Shown here: one piece after another, positions 21,321 through 33,420 of the stretch
Layout: the number at the start of each line of letters is the position of its first letter
Position numbering within the stretch: position 1 is the stretch's first letter
Assembly: GCA_029449235.1 (NCBI GenBank)
Contig: JANATG010000022.1
Location: forward strand, 310,001 to 374,000
DNA: 64,000 nt
Direction: 5' to 3'
From: Linnemannia schmuckeri
Taxonomy: Eukaryota; Mortierellomycota; Mortierellomycetes; Mortierellales; Mortierellaceae
Translations under genes and position numbers: made by a program
Notes under the pieces: generated by a model
What the model saw: only the letters and a program-made list of their open reading frames with translations
Told to the model about the DNA's origin: nothing
Database searches by the model: none

Positions 21321-24300
21321 ATGGACGATGACGAGCCATGTTCTCGGTGATTGCCTTTTGGATGTCGACGACGTCTATCTGCTCTTTGTTTTTCTTTTTT
21401 TTTTATTTTTGACTCATATCAAAGGCTGCGTCGCATCACCACGTCTTCTTCTCACTTCATTACCACCGGGTCTATTCTTCTTTCTTTACCAATAAATCGA
21501 AAACAATTGACCGTTGCTTGTCAAGGACGGACTGATTGTCAGATCGCGCTGTTGTCCCTCTCTCTCTCTCTCCTTTATCAAATCAAAGCAAAACGCGTCG
21601 CGGTCGTTGGATGTTATTTTGACGTCCCTTCTCCTCCTTTATTGACCATTGCATAATCTGACTGTTGATGTTTCCTCGGAGACCCAAGCGAGAAGCGACG
21701 AAGACACCGGAAAAGGGGATGTGTCCTTCCCTCTCCGAGGATAAAGGCCTCCGCATTGCCGACATGAGACGTTTGTTAAGGAGAGGAGGCCTGACCGCCC
21801 TTGTGCTTCAATTCAACTTCACTTCATTTTTTCATACTGTTTCCCTTTCGCGCGTGCAAGTTGTATTTTGATCAGCATAGCTTGCCGCTTTTGGTATTTA
21901 CACGGATCTCGCGACTTGAGCAGTGAATAGAAAGAGAAGAAAATCTGTGTTATGATGAGATTTAAAGCCGGAGAACACAAGCAGTACAAGAAGAAACTAA
22001 TGGATGGAGTTGAAGGAAAGAGGACCACAAAAACAAACAGGAGCGAAACTGAGAACCGAGCACTAGTGAGAGTAGTTGGGCAAAGTGCATTTAAGCGGTA
22101 GGCATGAGGCTACGATTTGCATTTGAAACTATGTCCATCCTACTACGCTTATATGGCTTGATCGGCAACTGCCTGCTTCAGCTTTCGATTGGGATTGGAT
22201 CGGAGGCGAACATAGTACAAAAAAAAAGTAGAGATGCGAGACGAGGAAGCGAGAAATCGAGTAGAGATGAGAAGGGAAGCGTCGCAGAGCAGAGGCCAAG
22301 ACAGGTCAATTAGGAAGACAAAGGAGAGACGATAGGACCCTTGCTCATTCGTATCTTACTACTTTATCTTGATCTTATGTTCAATGTAATGGCGCCATAG
22401 GACTCAAAGACAAAACGCATAACTCTGGTCGGGAGAACGAGACGAGACGAAAGAGGGAGAGTGAGTGATTAGATAAAGTAAGAGGTCGGATAGAGCGAGG
22501 GAAGGGAAGGAAGGGGTTTCCCCAAGTATGGAAGGACAACGAACAAAACAGAAAGGGCAGGGAAGAAGGGCAAGAAAGCGAGGAGTAACGATGTTGCTAC
22601 AGGACTGTAAAGAAGAACAATAGCTTCATCTCAAATCGACACTTACAAATACAGATGGATCTGATTTCAAGGTCTTCCGTCTTGTCTTCTTACTCTCCCT
22701 CTCTCACCATCCCCTGAGCGGTATCTCCAAAATGGCCCTATATCGTAAAACACTCCTAGGATGACCCCCTTTCTGATTTCTCTCTTCTCATGAGGGGAAA
22801 GACAGCAGCACAGCAGCATTTGACATGATTAGAAGTGTACTCAGTGCTACCGAGAGACTTGAGCCGTGGCACTCTGTTATGTTACTATCCTTGTAGCCAA
22901 TTCACCATTTTGTTTGTCAGGATTGGTGCAAAGAGAATAATCCCTGTCGACGCTGCTGGGGAGTAAAAATGGAAGAGCCGAAAGACGAATAGTAAGTAGA
23001 ATGAGAATAGAAGGTAAAGTTGGGGAATCGAGAGACATTCTCTTCTTTGGACCATCGCCCCAAAAATAGGAACCATTATCGCCACCAACGAGCTCTTCTA
23101 AGGTGCTATGGTGGACTTCCTGCTATTGTATGTTTACACTTTATGCCGATGTGGTATCGTTTTATTGTTACTCCCCGCTTTAATATTGTTCATGTATACC
23201 TCCTTTCTTTTTTTCAGGTTACAGGGAGAGGAAACAAGTAGAGCAGAGCGAGCTGAGAAGGAAGGCGACTCGGTCTTGCTTCATCATGAAAAACGAGTCT
23301 CCTTTTATCCGGCTCGTTCTTCAAGACTCTCTTTTACCAGTGTAAAATCTAGCACGCGTTGTTTGTCTACGTCCTACCATTGTTGTATTTTATGACCATT
23401 TACCTTTTGTTGATGAAAAGAAGAGGATTGACAAAAAGGAGGAAAATAGAGGGAAGGAGAGGAGAGTGAGACGAGCGAAGAAACAGTGAGGGGGAGGACA
23501 ATCTTTGTTGTCTTCATTTTGGACATTTACCCCAATGGCAGCGCTCAGATGCATATAATTTATTTTTTTTTCTTTATCGTTTGGTCGTGTCCGTGTGGAG
23601 TTCGCTCATGGGATCACCCATTATTCATTTTTTTCTGGCAGGATGGTCCATGATGGGCTTTTCGGCCTTATTCTTTCCTCTTTTCCTCTTCTTCCCCCGC
23701 TCTTCCGTTTGTTGTCCCCTCGGTTTCTCCACCACGCTTCGGAAACCAGTAGCGGTTTATTTTGTGCTTGGATGGCTCAGCACAGGCCAAGTCAAGGTTT
23801 TACTGTGCGTGGCCTCCCACTCTATTGAAGGCGAAATATGATAGCTCAGCAAGGTCATTCAGCTTTTTGACATGCATGCTCAGAAGAGAGGAAATGCCTT
23901 GTTGAGAAGCAAAATTACATTTTATTTTCATCTTTCCCCTTCCCCTTTCCTTCTCCACATAGTTGCCACCATCATTTGTAGTTGCTCACTCAATTCATGG
24001 AGTCAAACTATTGTCTGAATGATCACCCGAGACAAGAGAACTGATCCTCAGTGCTCAGACATTTAGGGACACCTCGCCATTGATTAGTGATGGACACGGA
24101 AATTTAAATAATTCCAACGCGTCCCCCTCCTGGATCATTCCGCACCCCCCCTTTGCTTCACATACCCCTCTCAGCTGGGTATGCATGGGTGCTCAAGCCC
24201 CAGATTGCTCAGCAAAAAGAGTATCTAGAATTCTTTTGCATTGGCTTATTTTTAGGATGAGAGAGAGAGACAAGAATAAGAGAGAGGAGGCGTGTGTTAC

Positions 24301-27300
24301 ACTAAAAAGTCTGACCTTGTCAGCTGTGTGTCTGTGCAACTACGATATTTTAGGTCGCCGAAGCGGGGAGGTATACCAATTTGTTTGTCTACTTCCCTCT
24401 CTTTCACTCACTTTCTCCACCTTTGCCTTGTACCCCCTCACTGTGCCTTTTCTTTCCTTTCTTTTGTAATTAACAAAGGAGCTGGCTTTCTTCATCCTTA
24501 ATCCCTCCTCCCCCCTTTGACTTTTTGATGGTGATAGTCCCGATCACGTTTTGGATAATAGATCCTTGTTGAGATCTCAACAAGGTATCCATTCTTTGTT
24601 ACGTCTGCGTACTCATGGCATGAAGCATAAGAACTGACTGCCTGGCTGACGGGATAGGTTGGCGCGAGCTGGCAAAAGTCCATCCGGGGCCATCATCCAT
24701 TGTATTTTTTGTTTTTCATTCTTCCGGCACTCCTTTCTTTAGCTTACTCCTTGCCTTTCCTTTGTCTCTGTCTTCTCTTTGTCTATCTCTACTCGTATCT
24801 AAAATCAAACTCTCCTGAATTCTGTCTTTATTCAATGCCCTTTTACTATCTCTTTTGTTCTCCTCTCACTCTCTTTACTTGTCTCTCGCTTGCACCTCCT
24901 CTCTCTTTCTTCCTTTCCCCCGTGTCTCTCGCTCTTGCATGTGCGGTTACTTCCTGTGCCTTTTTTTCTTTCTGATGAATTGCCTCCCGCATTTTCTCTA
25001 TGCATATTTTTAGGATGGCGCCCTTTTTTGCTTGCAACGTTATTCCGCCCCGCGATGCGATGATTTTGATGAGCAGGAGCCAGGTTAATTGAACAGAAGG
25101 AACCTTGTATTCAATCGATATTATCCTCTTATATCCGAATGATTGACTGGATGTATGACTGACTGACCGATCCTTTCTTGGGTACCTTCTTATTTTTCTC
25201 TGCCTTTGTCGAGATCCCTCCCTTTTGTTGAATGGCGGACCCAATTTCGTTCATCCTTCCAAATCTAACATAGGCGGACCTGCTCTATCACTCTACGAAG
25301 CGTACGTTTTTTTTTTGTGTTGTTGTCTTTATTGAGTTATCTCTTCCACGATCTACTAGTTTCACAAAAAAACAGTAGGCCGGCAGTTTTCTTGTTGAAA
25401 AAGTAAAGACGATAGAGTAACAGAACAAATGCAATAGGCAGGGAGAGAATACCCGTTAAATAACAACCAGCAACAAAGAATAAAAAACAATCAACAATAA
25501 ACGTGTAAGAAATAAACGATTACCGAACTAAAGATACGAGCGAAATTAAGGAAGGACACGAGTGAAAAAGCGTTTGAGCAAGAAGCAAAAAGCGGCATGC
25601 ATGGATGTGACGTGACATGGCCCTTTTTTTCTCTCCCGCTTTTGCAGCGTCCATAAGAAGGAAAGAGGGAACCCCAATAACGCGTTTTGCTTCTTCTTTT
25701 TTCTCTTCCCTTCTCTATTTTTTTTCTCTTTTTTTGTCACATTCTTTTTTCTTTTTTCTCTTTCTCTCGCTTTCTTTTGTGCTTCCTCCCTTCTTCTTCC
25801 CGCCTCTGATTTGCGCCAATCGCAGACATTGACGAACAAGAATCGCGCCTTCTTTTGTTGTTTTTTTCTAACTTTTTTGTTTTTTTGTCATCCCTCTGGT
25901 CTTTCTCTTCCTCTATTGTGTTTGCTCTCCTCCACTACCCCCACCTCCTCCTTTCTATTCTATTTCTCTCTTCTTCTTCTTCCCACCCCCATTCTCTCTC
26001 TCTTCTTCCCACATACTCTTTGACTCTGCTCACGCTCCTCCTCTTCCTCTCTCTCTTCGCATCTCCTCTTCCCTATCATCCACTTTTTTATTAACGCATA
26101 AAACAACAGGACTTGACTTTCTTTCGTGAACAATCTTTTGGCTCATCACTCATCCCGCCATTCCGCCCAACAGTAAGAAGGATTTCTGCAAGTAGGTAGG
26201 TATAAATACCCATGTCATCGCGCGAAAATTGCGCCTCTTTTTTCCCCTCTTTCTTGCGCTACTCTGTTCCCCATTTCCCGGTCCCTTTCTTTCCTGCTAC
26301 ACCCTGGCATCACTCCAAAACCACATCCAAAACCATCTCTCATCATCATCGTCTTTCTCACCTTCTACCATTCCTATCCCTTTTTTTTTCTTCATCGTCA
26401 TCTTCACTCTCCCACTGGAACTCGCCCTGCACTCCTTCTCTGTCACATTCTCGCTCAAGCATCGAGTCACCCATTTTGTAAGATCCACCTACCTTTCCGC
26501 GATACTTGTTCAGCCTTTTTTTTCCCTTTTCTTTTGCGTTACTCCTTTTCTATCTATTTCGCTCGCATTTCGTTTCTGTTCAACTGAATCATTGACTACT
26601 TGCACACTGGTAGCGCATTCCTCCCCGTCCATCTTTTCCTCCTTTTTCATCTCCACAGAAATTCCGTCGTTGTATTCCTCTATTGTCTCTTATGTACCCC
26701 ATTTCTCGCCTGCCTCCTTGTAATACTCCTTCCCTCTTTTTTTGCCTCTTCTCTTCTCGTCCCCTTCACTCTTTCTTAATCTCTTTTTACTGTCTCTCGT
26801 GTCCCATAATCTTACATCTCCTCTCGTTTACATCTCTCTCTTCCAAACCGACTGGTTAATTGCTGATCCCGCTCGTAATACGCACTGCAAATACGACAAC
26901 TAAAAACTACACTATCTCGATCTCTTCCTTCACCTCATCCTATTAATCCCTTTGACTCTTTGGCTTCATTCTTCTTCTCGTCAACATTATTACACCCTCT
27001 CTTCTTTGTTATAGTCGCGCTTCTACCTTTACTTTCTTCATTTCTACATTCTACCAGACCCTGCTTCTAATCTCTTCCTCCTCTTCCGTACTTTTCTGTC
27101 CTTTCGCGTATCTGTCAGAAAACCACCTTCGAGATTCGGATTCAGTAACGGACGACCAAAGCGTAATATCGAGAGGAAGAGGCCACAATCGCTCCTCCTT
27201 CTTTTCTCCTTCTCTCCCATCCACCGCACCATCTTATTTTTTTTGACGAACATACTAGATAGCAAACAACAAATCTCCTCTACACACTCAAAAACCAAGG

Positions 27301-27386
27301 CTCCTTTTCTCCTTTCTGAGATTGTTCTCTGAATATCTCGACCCTCAATACACCTCACGGCGCTACATTCAACCCGCACACGCACG
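21321..27386. other. Six-kilobase intergenic region, no gene recognised
   Basis: Rich in simple pyrimidine and purine tracts. Near 21670-21790 short complementary repeats around CTCCGAGG and AGGCCTCC could fold. 24080-24469 is open for 129 codons but has no domain signal. 25600-27380 is an extended CT-rich stretch leading to the transporter gene, which I take as its promoter and leader. A gene with many tiny exons or a long non-coding RNA cannot be excluded. Confidence 0.5.
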
Positions 27387-30144
27387 ATGGACGACTCTCA
27401 TCTGCACGCGAGCTACAGCACCTCGAACGGCCAACGCCTTCAAGAGACCGACAGTAATAACAATACCAGCACCGAAAACAGCAACACCTCCCACAATAGT
27501 ACCCTCAACGACAATACAAAGAGCAACACTCGTCGCCTCAAGAATGGCTCATCGCTAGGCCGCCTCCACACCCAGGGCCTTTCTAGTCTCAGACCAGGAG
27601 GATCTCTGGCGCCACCACCAGCAGCAGCAGGATCTGGCGGAGAGTACCTCCGTGCAGATGGCCATGTCGTCAACCCCGACAAGTTGCGCTCAACCAACAG
27701 CGCTTTAACAACGTCGATCTGCTCGACGATCGAGCCCTCGGACTGTGCAGCCTTCAACTGGGTCACTCGGATCATTTATCGCCACTACAGTCGAGTCGAC
27801 TATGTCCGGACCGAAGCCCAGTTGGACAGAGAGGCCTATCTGATTGGAAACATCAAATTCAGCCGATGGATCTTTCTTCCGGCCGCGTTTTGTTTCCAGG
27901 CCGTCTGTGGGACCTTATATGCCTGTAAGTTTGTCCTTTCATTTGTTTTGTTTGGGGTTTATTTTCGGAAAGTGGAGGGGGTGAGAGGGAAGGCGAAGTG
28001 GAAGAAAAAGTGGATATGAATATACTCGCTGGTTGTTATTTTGCCACGAGAGCAATTGCTGAGCCTTTACGTCTGTGCAATGTGCATGGCCTTTTTTTAT
28101 TTTATTTTTTTTCTCTCTGTCTGTTTGAGTGTCTTGATTGGTAAGACTTCAGGAGGCGCGTACTAAACTTAATCGTCACCCTCCGATTTTTTATTTCATT
28201 TATATCGTTTTGACTATGATGTTTGCTTATTAGGGTCTGTGTTCAACAACCTCATCGATACTGCATTGTACGGTCCTGCGACGAATACACATCTGGCTGC
28301 CATTACGTTCTACGTTGCCTTGGGTAAGTTAACCAACGCGAATAGAGACAGCAATTTTTTATATTATTGGTTGAGTCTGAGCACAGACCAACAATGGTAA
28401 TCTGTACCTGCATTCTGCTCTCGACGATCGCAATTACATTTCTTCATTCATTAACAATCTTGTATTCCCCCAATCGTCTCTTTTGAATATAGGTTGCTTT
28501 GGAGTCTCATCGTCGATCATGGGCCCTTGGCTTGAACGACATGGTCCCAAAAAAGCCGGCCTCTTGGGTGCAGTCCTGTTCCTCATAGGCAACCTGATCA
28601 CCGCCCTTGGTGTCCATGTCAAGATGATCGCCTTAGTCTATGTCGGCTACGGTATCTTCGGAGGTCTGGGCCTGGGCATCTCCTATATCTCTCCCGTCTC
28701 TGCTCTCCAGAAATGGTTCCCTGATCGTCGTGGTGTTGCTGCTGGTCTGGCTGTTAGTGGGTTCGGAGCCGGTTCGATTGTAATGGCCAAGATCCCCGAT
28801 CCTCTTTCCGCTGCCGTTGGCTTGCCCTTGACGTTTGTGATTCTGGGCTCGTTCTACTTTGTAATTATGGTCGTCTGTGCGTTCGTCTTCCGTGTCCCTC
28901 CTCCTGGCTATGTCGTCAATGGGCTCGATGTCTGGGCTGTCCGTGTCGATGACTATGATGAGGATGAGAGCTCTGAGACGAGGACTCATACTGAGGCTGA
29001 GATCAAGGAGTTAAATTTGAAGAATATTTCAATCGAGCACCCTACACTCACAGCTGGCAGCGGGCTTTTCAACAACAACAACAACACTAGTACCGGTGTT
29101 TGCATGGGTTCAGCCAGCTTCCAATCACTTCATCCTCTCCAACAAGCTCATTTCGGCCCCCGCAAAAGTCTTGATGACTCTATGTCGCCCATCTCGCCTA
29201 TTTCGGGAACCGCAACCATTATCCCCTCAGCCGCCATTTCAATGACTTCCCGCCGCAACTCGACAAGATCTGGGGCTCGTACGGGCTACGACCCTAGTAT
29301 TTCAATCAGTTTGATGGACGCGTTCTACTCGCGCGAGTTCCGGTTGATGTACATCATGTTCTTAGGCAACACCATGGCCGGTGTGGTCATCATATCGCGT
29401 CTGGCCAACATTGCAACCGACATCTTTGATCACAACAAGGACACCGCCTCAACCATCGTCTCGATCAATGGCGGATTCAACCTGGTCGGTCGTTTGTTCT
29501 TCGCTTCCCTTTCAGACCGCATCGGCCGCAAGAATTCGTACATGATCATGCTGGGCAGTCAAGCTGTCATCCTCGCTTGCCTCCCCATTATCATGCAGAC
29601 CCGCTGCAACTGGGCCTTCCTTATGACAATCTGGATCCTGACCTCATGCTATGGCGGCGGCTTTGGATGCATTCCTGCTTTCCTCTGCGATATGTTCGGA
29701 CCCTCTAACATTGGCCCCCTCCACGGCGTCATCCTGACCTCTTGGAGTCTCTCAAGCGTCGGCGCCGGTCTCCTCTTTACCGCAATCTACAACCATCTCC
29801 TCGACACTGGTTACACCGTCCACGACAGTTATATTTACAGCATCAACATGCACTGGATCTTGGCCGGTGCGGCATTGGGTTTGTTCATGGCTCTCTTTGT
29901 ACGAACTGGCATTCGTGATCGCTTGCTTCCCGCAGTTCCTGGAGAGTTTTTCCACAGCAGGATCTTTGGTCGTATCTTACGCTTTGGTCGATTCGGACTG
30001 AAGTGGGTCTCGAAGGAGCAGGAGGAGATGGAGTGGGCGGCGTATGTGGTCCAACGACAGTTGGAGGAGGAGCAGGGGCTTGGATTGAGTTCCTCTCATG
30101 GAAATCACAAAGCCCTTGACCGTGAGGAAAAGGCCTCTCGGTGA
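27387..30144 (+). CDS. MFS transporter, oxalate/formate antiporter (OFA)-like
   Basis: Three exons, 27387-27924, 28234-28323 and 28493-30144, give 759 residues. The first ~165 residues are a hydrophilic Ser/Asn/Thr-rich tail. The 12-TM core follows (RWIFLPAAFCFQAVCGTLYAW...). OFA-type landmarks are GPWLERHGPKKAGLLGA, GLGLGISYISPVSALQKWFP with DRRG, and the second-half SLSDRIGRKNSY loop. A ~150-residue cytoplasmic loop with Asn and Ser runs separates the two six-TM halves. It probably exchanges carboxylates across the plasma membrane or an organelle membrane; substrate unknown. The long CT-rich DNA before the ATG is probably its promoter and leader. Confidence 0.88.
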
Positions 30145-30379
30145 TGAAAGAAACACTGGGGCCTTTTTTTTATCCTCATTCTCTATTATTTATTCTGTCG
30201 TTACAAGTAGCCCACCCACTACATAACCTTCATTGTTAATCATCATTGTATTATATTCATTCTTCGCTACTATCTTAATAAACCAGTCCCCGTTTCACCT
30301 TGCTATTTGGTACGGATGCGTGTGCTTGTGTATGGCAGATATAAAAATCGACACGAGAAGGAAAAAAAAATGCTCCTTC
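30145..30379. other. 3' UTR of transporter
   Basis: AT-rich, with AATAAA at 30278-30283 as a likely poly(A) signal. Nothing else is seen. Confidence 0.4.
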
Positions 30380-30569
30380 ATTGCACAATTTTATGTCTGA
30401 TAAACAGCTCAAGGGAAGCATTTGTTAGTGAGGAGGAGGTGCGTATCAAAACCCTTCCGAGCGCTATCCACCAGTCACAGTCAGCTTCGGAACCTGGCTC
30501 TGCGCAACAAGTGCCGCTGCTCCTCACAGCTTCAATAGAAGACAAACCCAACCAACTTTCCAACAACCG
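30380..30569 (-). mobile_element. LINE 3'-end remnant
   Basis: The minus strand begins CGGTTGTTGGAAAG, continues with the conserved LINE 3' UTR block (GAGGAGCAGCGGCA...GCGCAGAGCCAGG...GACTGTGACTGGTGG) and ends near CATAAAATTGTGCAAT. The 5' truncation point is the same as in remnant C at 44991, so the two loci descend from one ancestral insertion. Confidence 0.85.
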
Positions 30570-30577
30570 AGCTTGCA

Positions 30578-30601
30578 GTTAGATTTTTTTTTCTTCGTAC
30601 G
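30578..30601 (-). mobile_element. Ultra-short LINE-tail insertion
   Basis: On the minus strand the 24-bp insert reads CGTACGAAG plus A9 plus TCTAAC. It is flanked by a perfect 10-bp direct repeat (CGAGCTTGCA on plus) at 30568-30577 and 30602-30611. CGTACG-A(n) is the extreme 3' tip of the LINE. It lies about 120 bp upstream of the tRNA at 30721, between it and the older remnant. Confidence 0.55.
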
Positions 30602-30642
30602 CGAGCTTGCAATTAAAGAAAGTATATGCACTTACGGGTTCA

Positions 30643-30650
30643 TCACGTGA
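30643..30650. promoter_or_regulatory. TCACGTGA palindrome upstream of tRNA-Lys
   Basis: Inverted-copy partner of 2238-2245; it lies 71-78 bp upstream of the tRNA. Confidence 0.5.
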
Positions 30651-30720
30651 AGTATACTGAGCTTTGTTCTGAGATCAAAAACATCCCAGAAAAATAGTTA
30701 CCATTAGCAAACAGCTTCTA

Positions 30721-30793
30721 GCCCGGCTAGCTCAATCGGTAGAGCGTCAGACTCTTAATCTGAAGGCTGTGGGTTCGACCCCCACGTTGGGCG
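30721..30793 (+). tRNA. tRNA-Lys(CTT)
   Basis: The 73-nt cloverleaf is identical to the other tRNA-Lys genes. It is followed by a weakened palindrome (one mismatch against 16944) and a T5 run near 30830. It is the duplicated partner of 2095-2167 and lies 538 bp upstream of AKR copy 2. Confidence 0.97.
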
Positions 30794-31212
30794 CTAGATC
30801 ATCATCTCCTGATTCAATCAAGAGCTTCTCTTTTTGCGCCAGCTAAGTAGGAAACACCAGAGTTTGGTTTTTGTTCTTGAGAGCACTGGGCCGTGGTCCT
30901 GGTGATACGCGTTTTTAGGATGGATTACGCGTCCATTGTTCACGTCAGTGTCTTCCATTTTTGACTCAATTGGATCGATAGTGCATGGGCAGGTTTAAGG
31001 TTCCTCCGAACTGACCGTGAGAAGAAAGAAGGACAGGAAGAAGAACGGCGGACTCATCCGTGCCTGCAAGTGCGGCGCCTTCATTTTTTTTCAACTGTAG
31101 GCATGATTCGACTAATCGTGTCCATACATGGATGGATTGAAAAAAATAAATTAATTGATGCCCTGAATTGGCGTCCGAAAGATCAACAAAGGCAGTTGAG
31201 AGGGAACAATGA

Positions 31213-31222
31213 GGCATAAAAG
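31213..31222 (+). promoter_or_regulatory. TATA-like box of AKR copy 2
   Basis: GCATAAAAGG lies 110-119 bp before the ATG at 31332, inside a short inverted repeat (GGCAT...ATGCC). The rest of 30794-31331 is shared with copy 1 and shows nothing else. Confidence 0.4.
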
Positions 31223-31331
31223 GATGCCTTTGTTTGCATTTTTTTTTTTTTTTTTTTTCTGTCTTTCTTTTCTCTCATTCCCCACTTTCACTACCTTGAG
31301 TCCTTTACAAGCAGATACAATTCCAGTAACC

Positions 31332-32786
31332 ATGACAGATACTGCCACCGCCAACATCCCACGCGTTGTCCTTGGGTGAGCACAATGACATGGACGAACA
31401 AGAACCACTATCTCATGCTGCATAAAAAAAAAAAAAAAAAAAAAAAAACCAGTTATCACTGACTAACCTCCTTTTCTTTATTCACAAAACATAATGTACA
31501 AGGACAATGACATTCGGACTCGAGAAACCTGATGCCCCCGACTCCTTCTCCATGGTCCGCGTCCGCGGCGCCCACAACGTAGCACCGTTCCTGACCCTCT
31601 TCCACTCCCACGCCCACACCGAGATTGACACAGCCCTCGTCTACGGCGACGGCGACACCGAAAAGGTCCTTGCACAGCTCCCTACTTCTCATTTCAAAAT
31701 TTCCACCAAAGTTCCGCCGTTTGTAATGGAGGATAAGAATCGGCGAGGTCACACGAGAGAGAACTTGCCGAAGCAGTTTAGGGAGAGTTTGAAGAGTTTA
31801 GAAGCTGAGAAGGTGGATATCTTGTATTTGCATGCGCCGGATCATCAGACGCCTTTTGAGGAGACATTGAAGGCTGTTGATGATCTCTACAAGGAGGATC
31901 TCTTCGAGCGGGTAGGTGCATAGAAAGTTATTGTTTGTTTGGTGCTTGCTGCTGGATGTTGCATAATGAGCTCTAACGGTCAGTTTTTCCCCCCTGCTGT
32001 CGATCCCTTTCCTTTGATACAAAAACCCACTAGTTCGGCCTGTCAAACTACTCATCGTGGAACGTAGCACTCATCCACGAGCTTTGCAAACAGAACGGAT
32101 ACGTTCTCCCCACAGTCTATCAGGGCAATTATAACCCCATCGGTCGCTCTGTCGTGCCCGAGTTGCTTCCCTGCCTCAAACACTTTAACATTGGATTCTA
32201 TGCCTATAACCCGATTTGTGGAGGTGTGTTGTCGGGCAAGTACAAGTGTGATGGCGATGTTCCTGAGGGCAGTCGATATGATCCCAAGACCCACATCGGA
32301 CCAATGTAAGTCCCGATTTTATTTTGATGCTGTTACTTTGATGACTGTTTGTCGACTGAGTATGAGTGCTGACAGTGGGACAAAAATTGTTCCTCCCTCC
32401 GCCCTTCCTTCCTTCTCTTCCCTCTCTCTGCCCAACACACACACAAAACCCCTCTCCCCCCCACTAGAGTGAGAGGAATGTACTGGAACAGGACAAACTT
32501 CGAAGCCGTCGAAACCCTTAAGGCAACAGCCGCCAGAACCCACAACATCACCTTGCTGGAAGCAACCCTCCGCTGGATGCGCCACCATTCAGGACTGGAT
32601 GCCAGGGACGGAATCATTATGGGTGCCTCGACGGTTGATCAGTTACGTGAGAATTTGACGGCGTTGGATCAGGGTCCTTTGGATGAAGAGATGGTCAAGG
32701 CTTTTGATGATGCGTGGGAGCATGTTAAGGGCATTACGGAGTGGTACTTTCATGACCCCCAGCCTGAGGCTGCCAAGGAGGAGTGA
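31332..32786 (+). CDS. Aldo-keto reductase, AKR7-like, copy 2
   Basis: Exons 31332-31375, 31503-31911, 32034-32305 and 32468-32786 give 347 residues. The catalytic tetrad is Asp57, Tyr62, Lys84 and His125. The second and third introns (before FGLSNY and before VRGMYW) occupy the same positions as the two introns of the 34.4- and 39.6-kb paralogs. The first intron (31376-31502) is found only here and in copy 1. That intron contains a ~25-A tract and is bracketed by a 10-bp direct repeat, ACAATGACAT, at 31382-31391 and 31504-31513. The protein is expected to be a soluble NADPH-dependent carbonyl reductase; the substrate is not inferable. Confidence 0.92.
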
Positions 32787-33383
32787 AAGGAGGGAGTAAT
32801 AGAGTGAATTGAACGGGTGTTTTTTGATAGCTATTTGTTAAAAAAGTAGCAATGTAAAACAAAAAAATTAGCCTTTTATTTTTTTTTACTTTTTTTTACT
32901 TTTTTTTACTTTTTTTTACATGCTTTTAATGTTTTCCAGTCCAGATGAAAATCCACAAACATGTTGTTTATTAAACAATAAGACGATGCAAACGTCAGTT
33001 CTTATTACTTTTCACTATTTTCCTTAGAGGTAAAGGCAAGGTAGAGAGGGAAAGAGAGAAAGAGAGGAGGACGGAGGGAGGGACGACATTTGCATAGTTA
33101 ACGCGATAACTGTTGAGTTATCCACTATGTGAAAGAGGAAAGAGTAGTCAACCTATGTAAAAAATTAATGGTTGATTCTCACTGCTGCAGCGGCAAATCG
33201 TTCATCCAAAGTAAGGGCTCTTCGATGACAAATCGACAACTCAGCCTCATTCTTTGTGAATGTCATTGTTGACAAGGAGGAGAAGGGATATAATGGCATA
33301 TGGGATAGCTTGTTTCGCTACTCGCTGGCTCATCCTAGAGCGAGAGAAAACACTGAAAGGCCACGTTGCATGATGAGTATTTT

Positions 33384-33420
<37 letters not shown>

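Larger units (their letters stand above)
30608..32887 (+). repeat. Inverted segmental duplication, right copy
   Basis: Reverse complement of 1-2280, with no indel and few substitutions. It ends at the LINE-tail insertion on the left and at an A/T-rich (TTTTTTTTAC)n tract on the right. Confidence 0.95.

Noticed and set aside
21665..21871. Basic 68-codon open frame with internal inverted repeats
   Set aside because: Lies just downstream of Rad21 in probable 3' UTR; no start context, no homology recognised.
24080..24469. 129-codon open frame
   Set aside because: No domain, odd composition, surrounded by simple-sequence tracts.
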